Source: Sva-07 sp963728355 (lineage in GTDB: Bacteria > Actinomycetota > Acidimicrobiia > Acidimicrobiales > Ilumatobacteraceae). Taken from it: DNA of 64,000 nt. Below the pieces are notes generated by a model that was not told where the DNA came from, did not search any database, and saw only the letters and a program-made list of their open reading frames with translations. Positions 51,679-61,148 of the stretch are shown here, in pieces (the first letter of the stretch is position 1; each line of letters opens with the position of its first letter). Position numbers and translations under genes: made by a program. The stretch covers positions 62,001 to 126,000 of the forward strand of contig CAVSJQ010000002.1 of NCBI GenBank assembly GCA_963728355.1, given 5' to 3'.

Positions 51679-53160
51679 TCAGGCGTATGCCGAAACGTTG
51701 AGGCGGGTGCCGTCGGTTCGGTCGACGGATATCAAGATGAACACCTCGTCATTGAGGACCGACTGCTCCAAGCCTTCGGTCACGGCCGGCACGTCGAGGG
51801 TCCAGGTCGGTTTCCCGTCGCGCTGGTAGGCGCGCAGCGTGTCGGCGTCGTCGGCGCCGACCCCGGCCGTCATCGCGAGGTAGCCGTTGAATGCGACGTA
51901 GGCCCATTGCGGCTCGCCGTCGACGGGGAGAGCCCGGCCGGTGTCGAGGTCGATGACGCCTCCGGGCTGCGAGAATCCCACGCCGGCCGTGACCGCCAGT
52001 GGCGAGGATGCATCGGTTCCGGTCGCTGGGTTCGACACTGACGGGTTGAGGGCAGCGTCGGACTCCCATTTGACGGCGAGCTTGCCGTCGTCCACGCCGA
52101 TACCCGCCGAGCTGTCGCCTGTCGATACGACCACCAACCCGCGGTCGGCGAACGCAGTGATCCAGGGTGCGTCGCGGACCGCCTCCGGCAGCCGCAGGCG
52201 ATCGGTTTCACTACCTGTGTCGTCGTAGAGCGCAGCTTCGTTGCCATCAACCGCCACCAGATCGTCGCCGGCCAAGGCAAGCGTCACCTCTCCCAGGTCG
52301 CTTCCGGCCGGAAAAGCGAACGGGATCGCACGTCGACGATTGGTGTCGTAGAGCGTCGGCACTCCCTCATCGTTTTCGATGATGATCAACGAGCCGCCCG
52401 TCGCGACGCCGTCGCGGGATGCGATCTTCAGCGCCTCGGTGAGGTAGCTGCCGTCGGAGGGGTCGATGAGACGGAACGACGCCATCTCGCTGCCGAGGCC
52501 GTCGAACTCGTACACCGCGCCGTCGAGCACGGCGTAGCCCTGACCGTCCGAGACGCGCCACAGCTCACTGCCGTCAGTCATCGACAGCGCGATGACGGCC
52601 GAGTCAGCACCGTCGTCCACGACGCGAGGGCCAACGGTGAACACCACCGTCTCGCCGAACGACGTCAAATCGGCGATGGCGCCGATCGGCCCGAAGTCCT
52701 CGTACTCCCGTTGCCACCGGACGGCACCATCGGCGAGATCCAGCGCCGTCACCTGACCGCCGACGGCGACGACCACCACGTCGCTGCCCAGCGCCACCGG
52801 ACCCAGAGGTATCGACTCGTCGCCGACCGCAGGCACCTCGGTCGACCAGCGCTGGCTGACATCCTCGCGCAGCACCAACGCAGCGTCATCGTCACTGACG
52901 CCGCCTGTGTCATCGGAGCGCGGCACGGTCACCAACAATGCACCCACCAGGAGCAGCACGAGCGCGGCCGCCACCGCAATCGGCCACCTCGCCCGGAGCG
53001 GCGAGCTCGCAAGCCTCCCTCGTCGCCCTGTTCGCCCGGTCGGTTCGTCACCAGCGCGCGCATCCGAGCGTTCGATGATCTCGTCGGTGCCGACGTGCTG
53101 CGTCTGATGGCGCAAGTGCTTGCCCAGCTCATGGAGCTGGCTCTCGAGTTCAGCGGGCAT
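51679..53160 (-). CDS. Membrane-anchored PQQ-like beta-propeller protein, probable sigma-factor partner
   Basis: About 493 residues. A short cytoplasmic N-terminal domain (ELESQLHELGKHLRHQTQHV) is followed by one membrane helix (WPIAVAAALVLLLVGALLVTV) and an extracytoplasmic PQQ/quinoprotein-like beta-propeller. Repeats such as VTALDLADGAVRWQREYEDF and VIALSMTDGSELWRVSDGQG have the Trp-dock pattern. ATG 53160 overlaps the upstream sigma-factor gene by 11 bp. That coupling suggests an anti-sigma role, with the propeller sensing an outside signal. I see no zinc anti-sigma motif, so the role is inferred from context. Confidence 0.72.
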   Translation of the reverse strand: MPAELESQLHELGKHLRHQTQHVGTDEIIERSDARAGDEPTGRTGRRGRLASSPLRARWPIAVAAALVLLLVGALLVTVPRSDDTGGVSDDDAALVLREDVSQRWSTEVPAVGDESIPLGPVALGSDVVVVAVGGQVTALDLADGAVRWQREYEDFGPIGAIADLTSFGETVVFTVGPRVVDDGADSAVIALSMTDGSELWRVSDGQGYAVLDGAVYEFDGLGSEMASFRLIDPSDGSYLTEALKIASRDGVATGGSLIIIENDEGVPTLYDTNRRRAIPFAFPAGSDLGEVTLALAGDDLVAVDGNEAALYDDTGSETDRLRLPEAVRDAPWITAFADRGLVVVSTGDSSAGIGVDDGKLAVKWESDAALNPSVSNPATGTDASSPLAVTAGVGFSQPGGVIDLDTGRALPVDGEPQWAYVAFNGYLAMTAGVGADDADTLRAYQRDGKPTWTLDVPAVTEGLEQSVLNDEVFILISVDRTDGTRLNVSAYA

Positions 53161-53632
53161 TGTCGGTCTCCAATTCCTGTCGAAGTCGTCCCAGCCCACG
53201 CCGCAGGTGTTCACGGACCGTCGAGTGAGAGACCTCAAGAAGCGCCGCAACCTCGGTCTGCGACCAGTCGAACGCATGCACGAGCAACACCACGGTGCGC
53301 TGCTGATCCGACAACTCACCAAGTGCGGGAACCAGCGCCGGTTCAACCTCAGGAATCCGCGATCCAGATGTCACAGTGCAAACAAGCGGCAGATCCCGAA
53401 CAGCGAAGCGGCGAGTCGCGGTCTGCCCGACGCGGTACAGATATCCGACCTTGTTCGACACGTCATCCAGGCGCTCCCAGTGCTCCCACGCCCAGCTGAG
53501 CGCATCAACAGTGGCCTCACGGCCGTCCACCGGACCGTACGTGGCCACCAAGGCATCGAGCAGCGGCGGTTCGACATCGCGAACGAACGCATCGAACACA
53601 CCACGTGCTGGCAACGTGTCGCACACCTCCAT
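53150..53632 (-). CDS. Sigma-70 family (ECF/SigE-like) RNA polymerase sigma factor
   Basis: A 160-residue protein. Region 2 is weak (FDAFVRDVEPPLLDALVATY, WAWEHWERLDDVSNKVGYLY), but region 4 is clear: ALGELSDQQRTVVLLVHAFD and WSQTEVAALLEVSHSTVREH followed by LRRGLGRLR. ATG 53632 begins EVCDTLPARGVFDAF; an in-frame upstream ATG at 53674 is possible. The overlap with the beta-propeller protein argues for a sigma/anti-sigma pair. Confidence 0.8.
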   Translation of the reverse strand: MEVCDTLPARGVFDAFVRDVEPPLLDALVATYGPVDGREATVDALSWAWEHWERLDDVSNKVGYLYRVGQTATRRFAVRDLPLVCTVTSGSRIPEVEPALVPALGELSDQQRTVVLLVHAFDWSQTEVAALLEVSHSTVREHLRRGLGRLRQELETDNAR

Positions 53633-54440
53633 CAACCATATGACCCGCCAGGACACCAAAATCGCGACACCCACACCGAGAAATCAGTCCGATCCAAACA
53701 ACCGGGACACCACCGGCAGGCGCGGGCCGCGTCGGTCCAGTCCCGAGAGAAAGCACGGGCGTGGCGACTGGTCGATCACGGCGCCACAAGACTGCGATAC
53801 CGCCCGCCAACCGGACCGGGCACGCTCAATTCACAGCAACCTGGGTTCGTGAACTCACGGTACCCGTTGTCCTGAGGGTGCTGGCGGGAACCCGTAGCAA
53901 CGATCTCAATCTCACGCTGGGATGACCCGCCCTCGAGGCAGGATCGACGAGCACAGTCAGACCCACCGTGACGTCACACTTCACGGACTTGTTGGTCAGG
54001 GTTGGGCCCAACGGGGTCGCTGATGCGGTGTCGGGACATCGGTCGTCGGTAACCCCTCAGCGGCACAGCGCGGTCGCAGACCCAATCGAGGTCGGGGTCG
54101 TTCTTCACTCCCACCGCCAAGCGACGTGACATGCTTGCAGCGGCCGGTAGACCCACCTCCATATCACTCCAAGCCGAGCACCCGGTAACGACGCCGAGGA
54201 CGCATCAGTCGGAATGCGGTCGGAGATCGCGCTATGAGATACGTGTCAGACCGATCCGGCCGCACGCCGGTGGCGGTTGTCGTCTGGCCGACGCCGGCCA
54301 CCACATGGCTCCGCACCGGCCCAAGTCCCGCGTTACGTGATCACCCGGGCATGGACACCGAGACTGACGCCACGACTCGTCGTGCCCGCGCTCGAGTGCG
54401 AAATCTGTCGGTCTCCACGTGGCCGCGGGTGTCATGCTCG
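53633..54440. other. Long intergenic stretch
   Basis: About 800 bp without a convincing gene. Codon bias is not coding-like in any frame and no repeat or RNA was recognised. It carries the divergent promoters of two sigma-factor modules. Confidence 0.4.
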
Positions 54441-54785
54441 ATGCCGATGGATCAGGTGACAAGGCCGGAGGACGGCGAGCTGTGTGGCCACGTCGAACGG
54501 CGCGATGAGCACTGGTGTGCGCTGACGCTGTTCGGCGCCGTGCTGGGGAATCATGACAGTCGCAGTGCGGCCGTCGACGAAGTGCTCGCGGAGGGGCTCT
54601 CCTCGCTGTCCGAACGGTGGAGGCTGCGACATGGCGAGAGCCACGAAGAGGAACTCGTGTGTATCCAGGAGGCTCACCCGGGAGCTGTCACCGTGGCTCG
54701 CGGCTATTACTCCTTGCCCGGCGTGCCGACGCTCACGATCACGGCAGATCAGCTGGCCACCGGGGAGTGGCAACTCCGGCGCTGA
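54441..54785 (+). CDS. Hypothetical protein
   Basis: A protein of about 114 residues (start unclear; ATG 54351 or 54234 would add 30 or 69 residues of atypical composition). The core reads CGHVERRDEHWCALTLFGAV, SRSAAVDEVLAEGLSSLSER and ITADQLATGEWQLRR. No family recognised. It is soluble with no signal peptide. It lies 141 bp before a sigma-factor gene on the same strand. Confidence 0.5.
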   Translation: MPMDQVTRPEDGELCGHVERRDEHWCALTLFGAVLGNHDSRSAAVDEVLAEGLSSLSERWRLRHGESHEEELVCIQEAHPGAVTVARGYYSLPGVPTLTITADQLATGEWQLRR

Positions 54786-54926
54786 CGACCGATGCCGTCG
54801 GCGTGCACCCGATGATGCTTCGATCGGGGCGGTGCCGTCGTAGCGCGCTCGGGGCCGCCGACAGATTCGGGAGATGGGTTGTAGCGGTTTCAGGTTGCTC
54901 GAGGGTTCAGAACAGTAGAGACGACG

Positions 54927-55382
54927 ATGACAACAGCTCTCCACGACTTCGATGCGTTCTTCCGAGAGGCCGAGCCACGTCTGAGGCGCGCCTACGGTGG
55001 ACGCCTGGCACCGCACCGCGTTGGTGATGCCGTCAGTGCTGCGTTGGAGTTCGCCTGGAAGAACTGGGACCGGGTCGCTCCGATGGAGTACCCGGTGCCG
55101 TACCTGTTCCGGGTTGGCTTGTCGAAGTCTCGCCGCCGAAAGCAGGGCCGGCTTCCGGCGTCGCCTTCCGTCGAGATGGCCCATGTGGAGCCGGCGTTGA
55201 TCGCGTCGATGCAGCAGCTTCCTCGGCGCCAGCGCGAGGTCGTCTGGCTCGTCGAGGCGTGCGAGTGGACACCGACGGAGACCGCCGAGGCGCTCGGATT
55301 GTCATTGTCCGCTGTCAGAACCCACCGCACTCGAGGGCTGGAACGCCTTCGCCACCACCTGGGGGTGAACACCAATGCCTGA
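54927..55382 (+). CDS. Sigma-70 family RNA polymerase sigma factor
   Basis: A 151-residue sigma factor paralogous in layout to the one at 53150. Region 2 is short (FDAFFREAEPRLRRAYGGRL, ALEFAWKNWDRVAPMEYPVP, YLFRVGLSKSRRRK). Region 4 is clear: QLPRRQREVVWLVEACEWTP, TETAEALGLSLSAVRTHRTR, GLERLRHHLG. Its end overlaps the next gene by 8 bp (ATGCCTGA), so the two are co-translated. Such pairs are usually sigma and its membrane regulator. Confidence 0.82.
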   Translation: MTTALHDFDAFFREAEPRLRRAYGGRLAPHRVGDAVSAALEFAWKNWDRVAPMEYPVPYLFRVGLSKSRRRKQGRLPASPSVEMAHVEPALIASMQQLPRRQREVVWLVEACEWTPTETAEALGLSLSAVRTHRTRGLERLRHHLGVNTNA

Positions 55383-56574
55383 CGTCACCGACCAACTCGG
55401 CGACTGGTCCAAAGCGCTCGCACGAGCCGTCGCACCCGCCGACATCGAGACGATCACGTCACCGACGACATCGACCGACACACCCAACGTGAACCGCCGT
55501 TGGCTTGCTGTCGCAGCATCAGTTCTCGTGATCGGGGCCGGGATCTTCGCCGTGGCAACACTCGACAACGACGAGCCAGACGAGGTCAGCACCGCATCGA
55601 ACCCGGCGTCGACCGCTGTCGACAGCACATCGTCGACGACGCAACCCAGCACCTCGCCCATCAGCGCCCCCGGCGTCGTCCCCGCCCCACAATCGACCGC
55701 GCCAAGGACGACGGATTCGCCAGCCACGACCACGGCGCCTCCCGCAATGAACCCGGAGGACCGCTTGGAAGCGTGGCCCTCCGCACCGTCTGCGCCGGCC
55801 CCGGTCGATGACATTCCACGCTTCCTGCCGACGGCGCCGATCACGATCGCGGGAACACCCGTGAGGGCGCAGGTCGACGCAGGCTCCGGGCTTGCGCCGA
55901 TGTTCACGCAGGTGTTCGCCGACGCCGAACGCGACATCGTCATCACGCTGCAGACGCAGCCCGACAGTATCGAGTCGACGCCTGCCGAGTTCCGTCAGCC
56001 GCTCACCATCGACGGTTGGGACGATGCATTCGCCACCGACGGAGGTGTTCGAGTGGTGGCATCGGACCCGAGCGGTTTCGTGCGGCTGCGGGGCACCGGC
56101 ATCGAGAACGAGCAAGCCGCCGACATCATCGCCTCGATGCAGCGACGCCCCGAGGGCATCCCCGGCTGGGATCTCGGTCCCGACAACATGGGTCTGGTCG
56201 AGATCAACGGCGCATGGAACGAGTCGGCAGGTCAACGTTTCGTCACGTGGTTCGACGGTCTGCGCGTCGTAGCGCAAATGCTGACATCACCCGCCTACAC
56301 GGACCTGGTCGACCAAGCCCTTGCTCCCGCCTTCGACGGCGTGGACATCGATGGAGTCAACGGCTGGCTGAACGGCGACGACATCCGACGTTCGGTCGTG
56401 TGGTCACCCGACGGGACGAACATCGTCGTCCTCGGCGTCGCTGACGCTCGTATCGACCCGCTCGATGTCGCTGCGAGCGTGACCGAACTCGACGCCGGAG
56501 AGTTCGAAGCACGGACCACAACGGAGATCCCAGCCGGCCTCGGTGACGGCTGCTCCGGCAGCCTCTTCTGCTGA
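55375..56574 (+). CDS. Single-pass membrane protein, probable sigma-factor partner
   Basis: A 399-residue protein with an N-terminal cytoplasmic part of about 40 residues, one helix (WLAVAASVLVIGAGIFAVAT), a long Ser/Thr/Pro linker (residues about 65-125) and a C-terminal extracytoplasmic domain with no recognised family, rich in Asp and Ala. The position, coupled to a sigma factor, suggests an anti-sigma factor or signal-receiving protein. It is unlike the beta-propeller partner of the neighbouring module beyond the general plan. Confidence 0.65.
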   Translation: MPDVTDQLGDWSKALARAVAPADIETITSPTTSTDTPNVNRRWLAVAASVLVIGAGIFAVATLDNDEPDEVSTASNPASTAVDSTSSTTQPSTSPISAPGVVPAPQSTAPRTTDSPATTTAPPAMNPEDRLEAWPSAPSAPAPVDDIPRFLPTAPITIAGTPVRAQVDAGSGLAPMFTQVFADAERDIVITLQTQPDSIESTPAEFRQPLTIDGWDDAFATDGGVRVVASDPSGFVRLRGTGIENEQAADIIASMQRRPEGIPGWDLGPDNMGLVEINGAWNESAGQRFVTWFDGLRVVAQMLTSPAYTDLVDQALAPAFDGVDIDGVNGWLNGDDIRRSVVWSPDGTNIVVLGVADARIDPLDVAASVTELDAGEFEARTTTEIPAGLGDGCSGSLFC

Positions 56575-56631
56575 CACCCTCTCACGGCGGACACGAGGCG
56601 CGGACCCGCTCCCGGACCCACTGATCGCACG

Positions 56632-57180
56632 TCACTCGCGAGAGGTGTCTGCGTCGTCGCCCGTCAGGTCTTCCACGTCCACGGCGATACCCAAGCGGTC
56701 GGCGACCTTGCCGATCGAATCGAGTACGGCGTCGAGGTCGACCCCGAGCGGCACGCTCAACTGAGCGGTGATCTCGAATGCCCTGCCACCGTCCTTGCCT
56801 GGCAAGTCGGTGACCGTGCCGAGACGGGAGATGCTGATTCCGGCTTCGCTGATTGCGGTCGAGATCTCATGCACGATGCCCGGTCGGTCAGTGCCGGCAA
56901 GTCGCAGGCGCACCTCGTCGGCATCGGGCGCAGCGAGGGGTACCTCGACCTGTTGAGCCGTCACGTGCAGACCCTGTTCCCGCAGAACCAACAGATTGGT
57001 GAGCAGCTCGTCGACCCGGTCGTCGCCGACCTCCACCACCACGACGCCAGCGAACGTCCCGGCGATTTCAGCCAGCTCGCTGCGCTTCCAGTTGCCCTCG
57101 TGAAATCGAACCACGTCGGCCAATGACGCCACCACGCCTGCGCGGTCGCGTCCGATGATGGTCAACACCAATTCGATCAT
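56632..57180 (-). CDS. GcvR-like protein with two ACT domains
   Basis: A 182-residue protein with two ACT domains: MIELVLTIIGRDRAGVVASL for the first, and RLRLAGTDRPGIVHEISTAI with AEAGISISRLGTVTDLPG for the second. The order matches the glycine-cleavage repressor GcvR group and related amino-acid-sensing regulators. No DNA-binding domain is present, so it would act by contact with another protein. The gene is not next to glycine-cleavage genes here. ATG 57180 starts the first domain. Confidence 0.85.
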   Translation of the reverse strand: MIELVLTIIGRDRAGVVASLADVVRFHEGNWKRSELAEIAGTFAGVVVVEVGDDRVDELLTNLLVLREQGLHVTAQQVEVPLAAPDADEVRLRLAGTDRPGIVHEISTAISEAGISISRLGTVTDLPGKDGGRAFEITAQLSVPLGVDLDAVLDSIGKVADRLGIAVDVEDLTGDDADTSRE

Positions 57181-57343
57181 CCTGCCACTATGGCACCCCG
57201 GGCAGATCTGCGAGCCAAGACACCGACGATCGCGCCGTTCCGCTGGAAGTGCGCTCCATCTGCGGCGTGGTGCACGCGGTGCCGAGGTAAGCGCAGCGGT
57301 GGCGTCACCTGTGATGGGCGCCTGACGTGAGCGATACTGCGGG

Positions 57344-57682
57344 ATGCCTGATGTGATCAGATTCACCTCGGATGGTGCTGACCCGATCCTGGCGTTCGGA
57401 GCGAGGGGTTCGTCGTCGGTTCATCTCGGCTCGGGCTCCGGGGAATCCCATGCCTACGTGCTCCACTTCGACGCCGACGGTGAGATCGGGATGCATCGGG
57501 GCGGATTCGACCAACTGTTCCTGGTGGTTTCCGGGGAGGCCTGGTTGACCGTCGAGGACGAGACGGTCCAGCTGAGTTCCGGTGAGGGCGGCGTGGTGCC
57601 GCGGGGATCGATGCACGCCAAAGGCAGCAGAAGCGGCGGGACGGTCGTGATGATCCAGATGTTCGACATGATCAGGGACTGA
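57344..57682 (+). CDS. Small cupin-fold protein
   Basis: A 112-residue single-domain cupin. GMHRGGFDQLFLVVSGEAWL is the first cupin motif and GEGGVVPRGSMHAKGSRSGG the second, with the final His. A metal-binding set is partly present. Function is unknown; small cupins often act as isomerases, sensors or storage proteins. It starts at ATG 57344, 163 bp after the divergent ACT-domain gene start. Confidence 0.75.
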   Translation: MPDVIRFTSDGADPILAFGARGSSSVHLGSGSGESHAYVLHFDADGEIGMHRGGFDQLFLVVSGEAWLTVEDETVQLSSGEGGVVPRGSMHAKGSRSGGTVVMIQMFDMIRD

Positions 57683-57778
57683 CTGCCACTCGGCGGGTTG
57701 CACCTCGTCGCCGGTCCGCGTCGGCCCCGTGCCGTTCGCCCCTGGTCGGATCCGGTGCGCCGAGCGCACCCTTTTCTC

Positions 57779-59260
57779 ATGGCGCGAACGATCGCCGAAG
57801 CTGCCGTCCCGAGGGCTGCGCCTCCAGGCGCTTCGGCCCGTCGGCCATGGTTGGCCGGTTTCGCTGCGATCAACGCGATGGCTGCGTGGGCGGGAGCGTT
57901 GGCGCTGCTCACGGGTGCCGCCGATCTCGGCGACACCGTCGACGAACGCCTGCCCGTCGACAGCCCCGTGCTCGCCGGGCTGTCGCTCGCAGTGATCGTG
58001 GCCGTTCCTCTGACGTTGCTCGCCTGGTCGGCCTGGGTCGGCGGCCCGAGGACCGCCGACCTCGCACTTGCCGCTGGGATGCTGCTCATGGGGTGGATCG
58101 TGGTCCAGATCGTCGTGATCCGCCAGTTCTCGCTGTTCCAACCGTTGTACCTCGCCGTCGGTGCCGGTTTCGTGGCGGCATCGCGTCGCCGTGCGCTGAC
58201 TCGCGTCCAGCGCGGTGTGGGGTCCGTCGCGGTCGGTTCGCTGCTGGCCGCCGTCGGCGTCGGGCTGTTGCCCCACCCGATCAAGAACGGTGTGACCGTC
58301 CTGTCCGTGCTGTCGATCGCGCTGCTGCTGTCGGGCGTGGTCCTCGTCGGCGTCGGTGCGGTGTCTGCGCTGCGCGGTCGGCGTCGCCTCGGCGTGTTCG
58401 CCGGAGGCGCGGCTGCGCTGGTCGTCCTCGCAGCGTCGGTGGCGGTTGTCGCCCCGTCCGTGGCCGCCACCGTCGTGCCGTCGACGGCCATCACGACGAC
58501 GCCGATGGCGGTGGGCCTGGACGACGAGGCCGTCACCGTGACGACGAGCGACGGCGTGCAGCTCGCCGCGTGGTACGTCCCGGGGACCAACGGGGCCGGC
58601 GTGGTCATGATGCACGGGGCGGGTTCCACCCGTTCCGACGTGCTCGACGAGGCGGCGGCGCTCGCCCGTGCGGGGTACGCGGCGGTGCTCGTCGACGCCC
58701 GGGGTCACGGCGACAGCGGTGGGACGGCAATGGACTTCGGCTGGTACGGCGATCTCGATGTCGCCGCCGGCGTCGACTTCCTGTCGACTCGCGACGACGT
58801 CGACGCGGAACGCATCGGCGTCGTCGGGTTCTCGATGGGCGCCGAGGAGGCGATCGGAGCTGCGGCGGCCGATCCGCGGATCCGAGCCGTGGTCGCCGAG
58901 GGGGCGACGGCGCGTCAGGCGGCCGACAAGGCCTGGCTGTCCGACGTCTACGGCTGGCGCGGCTGGCTACAGGAGCAGGTCGAGAAGGCGCAGTACGGCG
59001 TCACCGACTACCTCAGCGAAGCGTCGCCGCCGACGCCTCTGCGGTCGGCCGTCGACCAGGCAGGCCGCACCCGCTTCTTGATGATCACCGCCGGCGACGT
59101 GGCCGACGAAGGCCACGCCGCCGCCTACATCGAGGCCGCCGCGACCGACCGGGTCGAGGTGTGGAACGTCGACGGAGCCGACCACATCGGCGGCTACGAC
59201 ACACGACCGGACGAATGGGAGCGGCGAGTGGTCGGCTTCCTCGACGAGAATCTGAGTTGA
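57779..59260 (+). CDS. Membrane-anchored alpha/beta hydrolase
   Basis: About 493 residues. The first 240 contain six to seven hydrophobic helices, the last near VVLAASVAVVAPSVAATVV. An alpha/beta hydrolase domain follows: MMHGAGSTRSDVLDEAAALA, AVLVDARGHGDSGG, nucleophile elbow VGFSMGAEEA (Ser), MITAGDVADEGHA (acid region) and GADHIGGYDT (His). The plan is that of an exported esterase or peptidase of the DUF1100/dienelactone-hydrolase type, tethered to the membrane. ATG 57779 is chosen over an upstream TTG at 57698. Confidence 0.8.
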   Translation: MARTIAEAAVPRAAPPGASARRPWLAGFAAINAMAAWAGALALLTGAADLGDTVDERLPVDSPVLAGLSLAVIVAVPLTLLAWSAWVGGPRTADLALAAGMLLMGWIVVQIVVIRQFSLFQPLYLAVGAGFVAASRRRALTRVQRGVGSVAVGSLLAAVGVGLLPHPIKNGVTVLSVLSIALLLSGVVLVGVGAVSALRGRRRLGVFAGGAAALVVLAASVAVVAPSVAATVVPSTAITTTPMAVGLDDEAVTVTTSDGVQLAAWYVPGTNGAGVVMMHGAGSTRSDVLDEAAALARAGYAAVLVDARGHGDSGGTAMDFGWYGDLDVAAGVDFLSTRDDVDAERIGVVGFSMGAEEAIGAAAADPRIRAVVAEGATARQAADKAWLSDVYGWRGWLQEQVEKAQYGVTDYLSEASPPTPLRSAVDQAGRTRFLMITAGDVADEGHAAAYIEAAATDRVEVWNVDGADHIGGYDTRPDEWERRVVGFLDENLS

Positions 59261-59269
59261 AGGTCCGAG

Positions 59270-59806
59270 GTGGGAGCACCCATCCGCCTCGGTCGGGCCT
59301 ACGGGTCCACCGAACGGGAGCGAGCGCTGGCGCTGCCCGGCGACCACATCGTCGCCGACGCCGAGGTGGTCACCGATCACGCGATCACGATCGACGCACC
59401 GCCGTCGGCGGTGTGGCCGTGGCTGGTACAGATGGGCTGGGGGAGGGGTGGCTGGTACACGGCGCGCTGGGTCGATCGGCTGCTGTTCCCAGCGAACGGA
59501 CCGAGCGCCGACCGGATCATCCCCGAACTCCAGGACATCGACGTCGGCACCTTCATCCCCGACGGCCCGCCGCGCACGGAGTGCGGCCTCGACGTCGAAC
59601 AGATCGAACGCGAACGGGCCCTCGTGTTGCACTCCAACAGCCACCTGCCGATGAGCTGGCGGGACCGGGCGACGCTCGTTCCCGCCGACTTCATCATGTC
59701 GAGGGACATGCTCCGAGGCGTGAAGCGGCGCGCCGAACGAACCGCCGCCGAACCCACCTGTCTCGAACGCTCGGGTCAGTTGACCGCAGCGCGCTCCGCT
59801 TCGTAG
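59270..59806 (+). CDS. SRPBCC-family protein, apparently internally shortened
   Basis: A 178-residue protein with the N-terminus of the START/SRPBCC fold (ITIDAPPSAVWPWLVQMGWG, GGWYTARWVDRLLFPANGPS) and its last helix (PADFIMSRDMLRGVKRRAER). About 45 residues that normally encode strands between SWRDR and the final helix appear missing, joined in frame at about 59670. It may be a non-functional deletion variant. The tail after AERTAAEP runs over the convergent LLM gene stop by 31 bp. The GTG start at 59270 is 9 bp after the hydrolase stop. Confidence 0.7.
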   Translation: MGAPIRLGRAYGSTERERALALPGDHIVADAEVVTDHAITIDAPPSAVWPWLVQMGWGRGGWYTARWVDRLLFPANGPSADRIIPELQDIDVGTFIPDGPPRTECGLDVEQIERERALVLHSNSHLPMSWRDRATLVPADFIMSRDMLRGVKRRAERTAAEPTCLERSGQLTAARSAS

Positions 59807-60939
59807 CGAGCCGTCGCCTGCTCGACCGCCTGCATCTGCTTGTCGGCCAGCTCCGGACGGGTCGCACGGGCCCGGTCGGCGGCACCGATCAGGCTGTCGA
59901 CGCCACCTTGGAAGCGCGGCATCACGTGACGGGCGAACAGCTCGTAGCTGCGCTTCGTCGCCTCGGGGGTCGCCCAGTTGTGCGACAAGGTGAGGTAGGC
60001 GCCGAAGCCGCCGTTGGACTGCTCCACCAGCTCCTCGATCTGCGCAACCGCCTGGTCGGGGGTGCCGATCACGCCCAAGCCGCCGTTGACGAAGTCGATC
60101 ATCTCGTCGATGTCGCCGCCCTCCACCGCCATCTGCGGGAACGCGGCGACGTTCTGGAAGTACCGGAACCACTGCTCGATGCCGTAGGCCACCTCGGCAC
60201 GCGCCTGGGCCTCGGTCTCGGCCAGGTGCATCAGGCCGACGAGCCGCCACTTCGAGCGGTCGGCCTGGTGACCGTGCTGCGCCGCGACCTCCTCCTGGAT
60301 CGACCAGTGGTGCGCGAGCACGTCCATTCCGATCGCCAGCGTCGCACCGAGCGACAGCACGCCGGCGCCGTACTTCCCGGCGAGCTTGGCGCCCGACGGC
60401 GACGCCACGGCGGCCACCGCCACGTCGAACAGCGGATCGGAGTAGGGCCGCAGGTGGAGGCGGGCGTCCTGCAGCGTGAGCCGGTCGGACCGGTAACTGA
60501 TCGGCTCGTCGGAACTCAAGAGGTGCATCACGATCTCCATGTACTCCTCGAGCAACGGACGCATCTCCGGCGGTTCGAGGCCGAGCATCGCTGCGTCGGT
60601 GGGCAGCGCACCGGGGCCCACCCCCAACATCACCCGACCGCGGGTGAGGTGGTCGAGCAGGACGATGCGCTCGGCCACCCACAACGGGTTGTGGTAGGGC
60701 AGTGACACCACGCCGGTGCCGAGCTTGATGTGCTGAGTGCGCTCGGCGGCCGCCATGATGAAGATCTCGGGTGACGCGATGATCTCGCTGCCCGCCGAAT
60801 GGTGCTCGCCGATCCATGCCTCGTCGAAGCCGAGCCGGTCCATGTGCTGGATCAGGTCGAGGTCGTACTCCAGCGACAGTGTCGGGTTGTGCTCCGGTGG
60901 ATGGAACGGAGCCATGAACGTGCCGAATCTCATACGCAT
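59776..60939 (-). CDS. LLM-class (F420/FMN-dependent) oxidoreductase
   Basis: A 387-residue luciferase-like TIM-barrel oxidoreductase. Landmarks are MRMRFGTFMAPFHPPEHNPT, FDEAWIGEHHSAGSEIIASP, KLGTGVVSLPYHNPLWVAER and RGRVMLGVGPGALPTDAAML. It is only distantly similar to the enzyme at 22528. The substrate is unknown. ATG 60939 follows GAGGGGAAC. The next gene on the plus strand, a GTPase, is divergent from it. Confidence 0.9.
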   Translation of the reverse strand: MRMRFGTFMAPFHPPEHNPTLSLEYDLDLIQHMDRLGFDEAWIGEHHSAGSEIIASPEIFIMAAAERTQHIKLGTGVVSLPYHNPLWVAERIVLLDHLTRGRVMLGVGPGALPTDAAMLGLEPPEMRPLLEEYMEIVMHLLSSDEPISYRSDRLTLQDARLHLRPYSDPLFDVAVAAVASPSGAKLAGKYGAGVLSLGATLAIGMDVLAHHWSIQEEVAAQHGHQADRSKWRLVGLMHLAETEAQARAEVAYGIEQWFRYFQNVAAFPQMAVEGGDIDEMIDFVNGGLGVIGTPDQAVAQIEELVEQSNGGFGAYLTLSHNWATPEATKRSYELFARHVMPRFQGGVDSLIGAADRARATRPELADKQMQAVEQATARYEAERAAVN

Positions 60940-61148
60940 TGCAGAGTTCCCCTCTCGCTGACGTTGCTTCCCCCGCTCGTCAGCGTACGCACCTCCCGAC
61001 GCGGCCGTGTCACCGGAGCCCGCCGAGGCTGAGCATCGACGCAGCAGCGCCGATCGGCCGGCGTGCGCCGTCGGGTTGCGGTTTTCGTAACGCCGCCAGG
61101 TGGGCACTGTCGAAGTCGTCCGCACCGCCAACTCGAAGGGACACGACC

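Noticed and set aside
53826..54162. Two short minus-strand open frames in the gap between sigma modules
   Set aside because: No coding-type third-position bias and no recognisable motif.
57847..60705. Long plus-strand open frame over the hydrolase and LLM genes
   Set aside because: Very Arg-rich, overlaps well-supported genes in other frames, typical of GC-rich shadow frames.
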